DNA from: Brassica napus
Lineage: Eukaryota; Streptophyta; Magnoliopsida; Brassicales; Brassicaceae
Reading direction: 5' to 3'
Assembly: GCF_020379485.1 (NCBI RefSeq)
Contig: NC_063452.1
Location: 58,673,338-58,737,337, forward strand
Length of the DNA: 64,000 nt
Shown: piece by piece, positions 56,602 to 64,000 of the stretch
How positions within the stretch are numbered: position 1 is the stretch's first letter
How the letters are laid out: every line of letters starts with the position of its first letter
Translations under genes and position numbers: made by a program
The notes under the pieces: generated by a model
The model's input: the letters and a program-made list of their open reading frames with translations, nothing else
Told to the model about the DNA's origin: nothing
Databases searched by the model: none

Positions 56602-57980
56602 ATCCTTTCTTTCTTTCTTTTTTTGTTTTGCAGCAACACTTTTTTCTTAATTTCCTTACATTTTCATGTCTTCTTCTGCTGGTTTTGCCTGAATGCTACA
56701 ACTTGGATGACCGTATGTTTCTACAAATTCAAACAAACGATCGTGGCTCTGTGCCATGTGTAAATGTTAAATCATAATCAGTTCCATCATTCATGAATAA
56801 AAAAATTGATTGATCTTTATTGATAATAGCCTAATGGTATTCAAACTCACATTTCGTTAACTTAGCAAGCGTCTGATAATGAAAACACAGAGGAAGGAGA
56901 TAAGAGACTTTTAGAACTTACTCCCTATTTATGCTTTGCTTGGGCCTCAGGCATCAAATTTGTGTATGTGGGAGTGAGAAGGTGGATGCTCATGCTCCAA
57001 GCGGATCAACACTGTCCTAATCTCCATGGGGTAAAGCTCCCTCCATCTCCAGCTTTCTTCGATTCATTTCTCTCCCTCTCTTTTCATATCTCCATCAGTT
57101 CTTTCACCTTCGACTTTCCACACCAACCTCTTCATCTCCATCGCACTTCTTTCTTGATTTACTGTTAGTCTCAGTCACTTTTGCTATCTGCAATACATAT
57201 TTTATCATTACCTCCCATCTCAAAATTCACTATCTCAAATGCTTCTCCATTCTACCTTCTTTCATGGGAAAAGCTTCTTCATTTCCACACTTGCCACTCC
57301 TGAAAGTTCCTTGTCCTCTCCCACCTGATTACACAATCTCAAATGTCTTATTCTACTACCAAACTCACAGACAGAACTGGGATATTAATTATTAATACCT
57401 CATAAAAAGATGAGCTAGACGCAGGGGAACGTTCCCATCATCCAGTTGACTGAAATCATCTCAACCAAAACTCATCTGTAGGATGAATCAATCCCAGAGA
57501 ATGATGCTGCACCAAAACTTATCGTCTTTCCATCACCTGAATCATTTTAACATCCAAAATTATAAATGGTTTGTGAAAACTACTTAGTAGTAGCATCTTG
57601 ATTTTCCATTTTACTCTTGTTTTTACCTGTTGAGTGGTGAGTAGATCTCTTGTCCGCCCATTTTGCACCTTCTCCTCATGGATCGATTAGTAATATTTGC
57701 CTTGGACCTGTGATAATTCTTGGAATATGCGACCTTAGACTAGGAGAAACAGAGTGCGCTTGAAGTGAATCATCTCCCCCCTTGAACTCTGTTTATCTTA
57801 TCTGTACTTACAGTTAGTCCAGTAAACTTGTCTTGAACACACAATGTCTCGTTTAGATCCTCCGCTACACCTCTGGAATCATCAAGTAGCAGTCCCCTGT
57901 GACTGAGACAATAGTTTGATTAGAGCAAGGGAGATTTGATGTTGACTAAGTGAGTGACTACGCTCAATACCCTATGAATT
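56602..57980. other. Intergenic region where alpha-mannosidase lies in Arabidopsis
   Basis: No exon of the alpha-mannosidase gene (At5g13980 by recall) or other gene is recognisable. The stretch 57030-57170 is CT-rich. A weak hairpin at 56922-56984 pairs CTTACTCCC with GGGAGTGAG, but it matches no miRNA I know. Confidence 0.45.
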
Positions 57981-57988
57981 ATATTAAA

Positions 57989-58007
57989 TGGGCTTTAACC
58001 TGGCCCA
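57989..58007. promoter_or_regulatory. Paired site II elements
   Basis: TGGGCT at 57989-57994 and GGCCCA at 58002-58007 lie about 125-140 bp before the start of the TSSC4-like gene. Confidence 0.5.
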
Positions 58008-58130
58008 TTAACTGAACGATACTGAATATGTCGGTTTTGTTTGGCTACAGGGGCATATATATCCCAAAACCGCATAAAACCCCTCAGTTTCTCTACACGG
58101 CCACCGTCGTCTCCAAATTCGAACGCAATA

Positions 58131-59491
58131 ATGGAGGAAAGTTTCAGAGTAAGGATCGACAAGGTATTTGGATCTCTCTCATCCTCAACCGCCGCCTCTT
58201 CTTCATCATCTCTCAACTCTCTATGGTGTCTCACGGACGAGGAGATCGATAGAAGCGACCGGAGCGGAGAGAAAGTGGCCTCTGACTCTGAGCCCCAACC
58301 CAGCTTTCCCGAGAATGATCCAGAAGATTTGAGCGTCGATGAAGACGAAGGAAGGTCCACTGTATCGCAGAAGCCGGATGATTACAACGACGAGGAGTGG
58401 GAGATCAAATCCTCAATCGGGATGGACACTACTCTTGACATGGAGGTATGTTGATTGATCTCTTTTCTTGTTATCTAATTGTATCAATTAGGCTAACGGT
58501 AAGGGTTTCTTTATGTTTTTAGGAAGAGGAAGATGAGAATGACAAAGTCGCTGTAGGTGAGGAGGAGTCGTGCGTTTACACGAAGGATGTTAACGACTAC
58601 GAAACGGAAGCAGATGACTGGGAGGAGCTTCCGTCTTCTTTCAACGAAAGAGAGAAGGATCCTCGTGCTAATTACATCGCGGCGGAGCTTAGGCTTAAAG
58701 AAGACGCTGATGCTGTTAACAAGTTGAACTCTTTGCACGTCTCTGAGGTACTTGGAGAGTCTTTCTTGAAACAAGTCTCTTCCTTTTTTTTTGTAAAACT
58801 CAACAAGTTCGATATCTTGTTCATCGTAATGATTCACTTAATGAACTCTCTGCAGGGACATCAGGATAACGTGTCGGAAAAGGAGGAAGCTTTGGTGGCT
58901 TCTGAGGAGGCATGTGTTGGCACTTCAGATGATAATGGGCTGAAACCGATACTGAAGAGGAAAGAAAGCCAAGCTGACTCTAAGTTGCAGAAGCGTGTTC
59001 GGTTTAGTTCTGATACCAGAGATGACAACTCGACTGGAGATGACGAAGATTCTGCGATGGAGACGAGTTCCCCCGAGGAGAGAGTAGTGCAGCGAGTCCA
59101 TCCATCTGGAGTTCCAGATTATGTTCAGAACCCATCAAAGTACACACGATACACGTTTGATGAAGGCGAGGTCGATGAAGAGTCCAACAGGAAAGCGTAC
59201 ATGGAGTTTCTCAACATGATCAGGAGCCGAGATGAGCCTCTTGAAGACCCTCTGGTTGAGCTTCCAACGTCAGTGGCTTTTGTACCAAAGAGGAAACCAA
59301 CGGGTGAGAGCAAAGTAGGGAATACAGACAAGGGTTGTGAGGGAAGAAGAGGTGCAATAGCTATCGTAGATGCCGTAGAAGACAGCACCGTTTCTGCCAT
59401 GGAAGAAGATGAACCGGAAACAGGTGTAACTGTGGTAAGAAGACCCGGTCGTCAGTATAGGGCTAGAGCCAAGGAGGATGAAGAGGAATGA
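58131..59491 (+). CDS. Acidic nuclear protein resembling TSSC4
   Basis: Three exons, 58131-58445, 58523-58747 and 58856-59491, sum to 1176 nt (391 aa). The protein is acidic throughout, with a Ser-rich N-terminus around FRVRIDKVFGSLSSS and the conserved SGVPDYVQNPSKYTRYTFDE segment near residue 265. The VPDYVxxPxKYTRY core resembles the TSSC4 domain, a chaperone-like factor for U5 snRNP assembly in animals. This relation is from memory and short. It corresponds to At5g13970, which has been labelled only as an uncharacterised or midasin-like protein. ATG 58131 follows a long leader; upstream frame extension lacks ATG. Confidence 0.72.
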
Positions 59492-60535
59492 ATGTTAAGA
59501 GTATCATCAAACTCGCCTCCCCTGTTTGGCGTTGTCTTTTTATTACTTGAATTTAGCAGTCCGGATGATAGAGCTCAAACTTACTGGGGACTTCAATGAT
59601 GCTTCTACTTTCAATAATGATTCAGTTGTGTGGATAAAATATTAAGTCAATGCTTAGATTAACGCAAACTAGTTAGACAAATAGGGCTTTCGCTTGGGAG
59701 ATAGTTTTGTTATGTACTCACCAAGATTGAACGATCAAAAATATGTTACCACAATATGCATAATGATCCTCGCTAGTACAGGCGTTTTCTACTGCTCCAC
59801 AGTAGCAAGAAAGCTTTTTAACCTTCCCACCCAACCCATGAACCCTATCAAATTATATCCATTGACCAAGTCAGCTCCTACAATTGAGACAGAAGAATGT
59901 TGTCAGCTGCAGAAAGAACTATCCTGGTGAAAACTCAGAACAAATAGGTTTTGGTTGGAGCAAAACAATCATCTCCATGTCACCTGTCTTTCAATCAAGG
60001 CCTTGCATTTTGTGTAGGCCCACCAGCCTTATTATTCTCAGTTTCCCCTAATTGTAAACTTTTACATTTTTTTTTTTACCAAAAGAAGAAAATAAAACAA
60101 AAGTAGTAAAAAACCTTTAGTGAGAGAAAAGGAAAGATCGGTTCGGTTCGGTTAACGTGGCAGAAACAAATAAGGGTAGAAAGAGAAGCAGTGGTCCATG
60201 GGGAAGAAGAGCAGCAGCTACATAACAGAGTTCCCAAAGATCATCTTTTGCCTTATCTTCCTCCCAATCAAATCTCTCTCTCTCTCTCCAGGTATATACT
60301 CCTCCCTTTGCTTCATCTACTTCTAGGGTTTTCTTCACTCTCTCTTCTCCAATCAATTGGACTTGGTTTCTTGTTTTATCTCATTCTACTTACTCCCCTC
60401 CTCGATTGATTATATCTTCTTACCTCGATCTTCGATTTCTCCTTGTGGGTTTTGTGTCAGATATACCAATCGATTGAATTTACCCAACCAAATCGATCAC
60501 ACCATTCGCCGCTCTCTTCTTATTCAGCCGTAAAG
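59492..60535. other. Intergenic region and NFRKB 5' UTR
   Basis: SUVH4/KYP (At5g13960 by recall) would lie in this interval in Arabidopsis; no exon of it is seen. CT-rich DNA with CTCTCTCTCTCC near 60280 probably belongs to the NFRKB leader. Confidence 0.5.
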
Positions 60536-60672
60536 GTCAATACTTTATTGTTTTAATTCAATTACTTAATCAGATGCTGTTACTTCATGGACTCTGTTGT
60601 TAGACTGCTCGTAAATTTCAATTCTTTGTTACAATTAACTCACACATGGTTTCTCTCTTTGGACTTTCTCAG
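60536..60672 (+). other. 5' UTR intron of the NFRKB-type gene
   Basis: A donor at AAAG/GTCAAT (60536) and an acceptor at TTTCTCAG (60671-60672) fit a leader intron ending one base before the start codon. A frame in the intron is open upstream and in phase with the protein, so a longer N-terminus by retention is possible. Confidence 0.55.
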
Positions 60673-60673
60673 A

Positions 60674-63600
60674 ATGGCAGCTGATCAGGGGAGGAAGCGG
60701 ATGAGCAGTGCCAATGTTATTGGTTTCAGTTCGAGGGAGCATTACAGAGCCAAAAGGAAAAAGCTTGATGGTGCTACGCGTTCAGGAGGAGATCACATCA
60801 CTCTTGAATGGGACATCAACCGCAGCAAAGTAGTCTCTAAGAAGGAACAAGTTGGCTTAAGCTTGAGGCATCTTCGTCAGTTTGTTGATTATGTTCCTCC
60901 TAGGCGGAGTCTCTTGGCACAAGTCTGCCCCGTCCCTCGTGAAACTTTCCAGCTGGAAAATTTATCCGAGGTGCTTTCTAGTGAGGTAATACAGTGATCA
61001 AGTTCTGTAGCGTCTACTTTACTACCTATGAGATGTTAAGTTTTAACCACTTGTCTACCACCAGGTGTGGCGAGGTTGTCTGTCTGATGGAGAAAGAAAC
61101 TATCTGCAGCAGTTCCTCCCTGAGGGTGTTGATGTGGAGCAAGTTGTTCAGCAGTTGCTTGATGGGGAGAATTTTCATTTTGGAAATCCTTTTCTTGATT
61201 GGTTAGTGACGCCGGACTCTTTGGACCCCTAGAATGAACTCTGTGATTATGGCTAGATTATTGGTGATGATTGTCTAATTTATGCTCAGAAATTTAGAAT
61301 CCATTTTAATGTAAGTTGTGGTTTCAGGGGAACATCTGTCTGCTCCGGCAAAGCTCATCCAGATGAGATTGTTTCTCAGGAGGAATCTCTGAGGGCTGGT
61401 AAAAGAAGATATTACGCGGATCTAGAGAAATACCATAATGAGTATGTGCAGTTTTCTCTATTCAGATTAAAGGAACATTTGTAATATATTTCCACATGAT
61501 TGTAACTCCTGTTTCCATTGTTTCCGGTAGTATTATAGATTATTTGCAGATGTTGAAGGAGAAATGGGAAAGCTGCAAAGATCCAGAGAAGGATGCTGTT
61601 AAGAAGATGTGGAGGTCAGTGCTTTTGAATTAGTGTAATGTAATTATGATTCACCTATTTTCTGTTTCTTACATTGATTTCTTCAGGAGATCAAGAGAAG
61701 GCAATAATGCACGCGTAAACGGTAGCTGCCAGGACATAACTGCTGCCTCGGAGTCTAGTTCCTGGAATGAGGATGATAAACCATGCAATAGTTATAGGGC
61801 TGGAGAGGTTCGGAGAAGGTGCTGAACTTACTCTTAATTGCTGTTATAATTTCTTCTTATTTCAAACCTGTATACTAAAGTGTCCATTCCATTATAGGCC
61901 CAAGAGTTCTGCTGTGGAGAAAGAAAAGCCTCAAAGTCCCTTGATTGCACAAGAGAATGTTGTAAACTTGGGCTTGAAAGCTAGAAACAAGGATAAGCTA
62001 CCGAAACATAGCATTCAGCAAACTGATGGTGCTAAATACATGTCCTACCTTAAGGTTAGTTATTGTTATATGGATCCATAATCATCAAACAACAGTAAAC
62101 TGGCTTATTGATCAAGCATTTAACTGCATTTTTATATATTCAGATAAGCAAGAAGCAGTATCAGATTGTCACAAGCATGAAGCAGTCTGGTAAAAGCATT
62201 CAGTCGAAAGCACTTAATAAAATCTTGGGTAACATTAACAATTTGGATGTTCAACCTTATGGAGTGTTTGTGGAAGAAGAACAGAAGAAACTGAACGCTC
62301 ACTGGTCAGTCAGTGTTCCTTGTGAAACAAGCGCCCACCCTTCATCAAGCCTTTATTTTTTATTTTATTTTAAAACGTCTGTTGCTTCATGCAGGCTGCA
62401 ACTGGTTAAAGATCTTCCTGCATCATATGCATTATGGAAAAAGCTACAGTTACAGAAACGAGATGTAATCAACTCTTTGGAAATAGAACTGAAGGACAAA
62501 CTCAATCCATGGATGGAGGTTTGTTCAGAAAAACCTCTGCTGAAGCATGATTTAGGACCGGTCGTTGAAGATTCGGGAAGTTTGGGTCAAGTTTCTGCCA
62601 AGAATCAATCCCTTTCAAAGGAGTCATCGTCTGACAGTGACCAAATCACAGATTCAGGTCGCTGCTTGCAAGTTGGTGAACACTCTTCACAGGTTTCTTC
62701 ACCAGATCGTGACAATAGCATCAATTTTGAAGCAAATGATTATTCCAGCTCCATAAATGCCCAGTCTCTCCCAGAGGCTCCATTTCCTAGTGAGCCACAC
62801 GCTTCAAATCTCGGAGATGCAAACCCTGGAAGCAAAAACTATGTGCCAGAAGAACTAGAGAATGCCTCATCAGACGAGAGGATTCCTAGTAATAGTTCAA
62901 GCCATGGAGATGAGTTGCAGTATTGTTCTGGTGGTGGGGATGTGTGGCAGCCAGTGGGAGGAACTAGGCAGTCCTACGTTGGCCGCCAAGCTTACACCCC
63001 CAGTGGCGGGTTGTCAATAATACACCACCCTGAAGGCGGTGAAGAAGAGAAAAACTATTTCATAGAACCTGTCATGCCTGAAGAAGTTGATAGAAGGAAG
63101 ATGTTGCAGCCGAGAGCAAACAACAGTTTTGGTTCTTTCCCTAGCAACGATCAAAATGAACTGCTCCAGTCTTTGTTTAAAGGTCAAGGCGGCGTGGCAT
63201 CTCACTCTCTTCTTAAAGCCCCACTTAACGAGGAGCATAAACAGATTATGCCCATTGGTTTTCAGCAGGAAGGAAGCAACAATCTGATGGAGGGAAGTCC
63301 ATTCTCTGCTCATTTCCAGCATCAGATGACTGCACCACAAGCACTGTCTCAGGACCAGCCGAGACAGGGTGACATCTATGGCCAAGGAAGCTTGCCAGAC
63401 AACATTTACTGCGATGGACGTGGGTTCTTGATGCCGCGTCCGGACTGGAACGCCAGTGTTGCTCAGATTGGAGTCACCACACAGCCACCGCTGAACACTG
63501 GCCCTTTGTTAAATCAGAACTGGCAATTTAAGAGCATGTGGGCAAACACAAACGGTGTAAGCCAAAGCAGTCATAACGGGAGCGAGAGAGATCTGAACCT

Positions 63601-63964
63601 TCTCAGAGTTGCTACTAACCCTGAGCAGATGATTCATAGGGGAAGTAGTTCAGATCAAAGCTTATTCTCTGTTTTCTCTCAGTGCAGTCAGTTGCGCCGT
63701 TCTAGATCTGCTTTGGAGCCCGAAAGTTCGAGTGGTCAAGTGGTTGCATCCGGTAACTACGAGATGCTCATGGCGGGAGGCACAACTCAGGCAGGCAGCA
63801 GTTCAGCTCAGCCTACGAATCCGCTTGATTACTTAAGCGGTAGCAACAACCCGGCGGCAACATCTTTGATGCCAGATGATGTAGTATGGATGAACCAGAG
63901 TCGTGAGAACTCTGGTCTCCATGACCCACTAGGGAAGCTGTATCCAAGGTCATGGAATCCGTAA
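60674..63964 (+). CDS. NFRKB-type INO80-associated protein with DEUBAD domain
   Basis: Eight coding exons: 60674-60985, 61065-61201, 61328-61441, 61531-61614, 61687-61818, 61898-62054, 62144-62304 and 62395-63964. They give 2667 nt (888 aa). The N-terminus is basic (MAADQGRKRMSSANVIGF). The segment PRRSLLAQVCPVPRETFQLE through LQQFLPEGVDVEQVVQQLLDG is the DEUBAD-like region of NFRKB, which docks a deubiquitinase on the INO80 remodeller. A basic middle (ISKKQYQIVTSMKQSGKSIQ) and a long Ser/Gln/Asn-rich disordered tail follow. It corresponds to At5g13950, annotated as nuclear factor kappa-B-binding protein. Seven junctions are GT-AG and restore frame. Nuclear chromatin role is inferred. Confidence 0.88.
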
Positions 63965-64000
63965 CCATCGTTTGTGAAGTTTTTGCATTTGCTGAAGACG

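Noticed and set aside
56922..56984. Hairpin that might be a miRNA precursor
   Set aside because: Pairing is interrupted, the arms are short and the sequence matches no miRNA family I recognise.

Overview
The window is nuclear DNA from a crucifer (Brassicaceae), most likely tribe Brassiceae (Brassica/Raphanus type). The evidence is GT-AG introns, long AT-rich intergenic stretches, plant LTR and MITE-type transposons, and a gene order that I recognise from memory as collinear with Arabidopsis thaliana chromosome 5, running from about At5g14170 down to At5g13950. No search was run. Arabidopsis gene numbers are recalled, and exon limits were read by eye from splice signals and reading frame.

Gene order, left to right: BAF60-type SWIB subunit (+), class III peroxidase (+), nodulin-like MFS transporter (-), a 6.4-kb Copia retrotransposon (-), two MITEs, a DUF3339 micro-protein (+), a small At5g14105-like protein (+), plastid ABCI11-type ATPase (+), LAZY1 (-), a Mutator-like insertion, a PPR protein (+), ROXY2 CC-type glutaredoxin (-), UTP18 WD40 protein (-), mitochondrial phosphate carrier PHT3;1 (+), a nested hAT-like insertion, tRNA-Lys(CUU) (-), a decayed repeat-rich locus, TRAP-beta (-), a BRO1-domain protein (+), KNUCKLES (-), a Harbinger-like region holding a captured cysteine-oxidase exon, a NAC factor (-), EXO70C2 (+), a TSSC4-like acidic protein (+) and an NFRKB-type INO80-associated protein (+). 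Several Arabidopsis neighbours (aspartate kinase At5g14060, SUVH4 At5g13960, alpha-mannosidase At5g13980, At5g14150/14160) are missing. That is the pattern expected of a fractionated subgenome after the Brassica triplication.

The genes are independent housekeeping or developmental units and not a cluster of shared function. Common threads are chromatin and nuclear functions (BAF60, NFRKB, KNU, TSSC4-like, UTP18) and organelle functions (ABCI11, PPR, PHT3;1). Several promoters carry site II (TGGGCC/T) elements. The UTP18/PHT3;1 divergent promoter adds a telo-box.

The least expected signals are not genes. (1) At about a dozen places a bare poly(A)/poly(T) tract with a few extra bases sits between 8-18 bp direct repeats, as if only the tail of a LINE/SINE transcript had been inserted. 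(2) The Copia element has LTRs about 98% identical and a clean 5-bp target duplication, yet its coding region is broken many times; it keeps an AT-rich spacer between gag and protease ending in a splice acceptor. (3) A hAT-like element with an 8-bp duplication contains a second TIR element related to one beside the PPR gene. (4) A probable Harbinger-like element has captured a plant cysteine oxidase exon with its splice sites. (5) ROXY2 carries CSMC in place of the CC-type active site, and ABCI11 has a frameshift in its targeting-peptide region.
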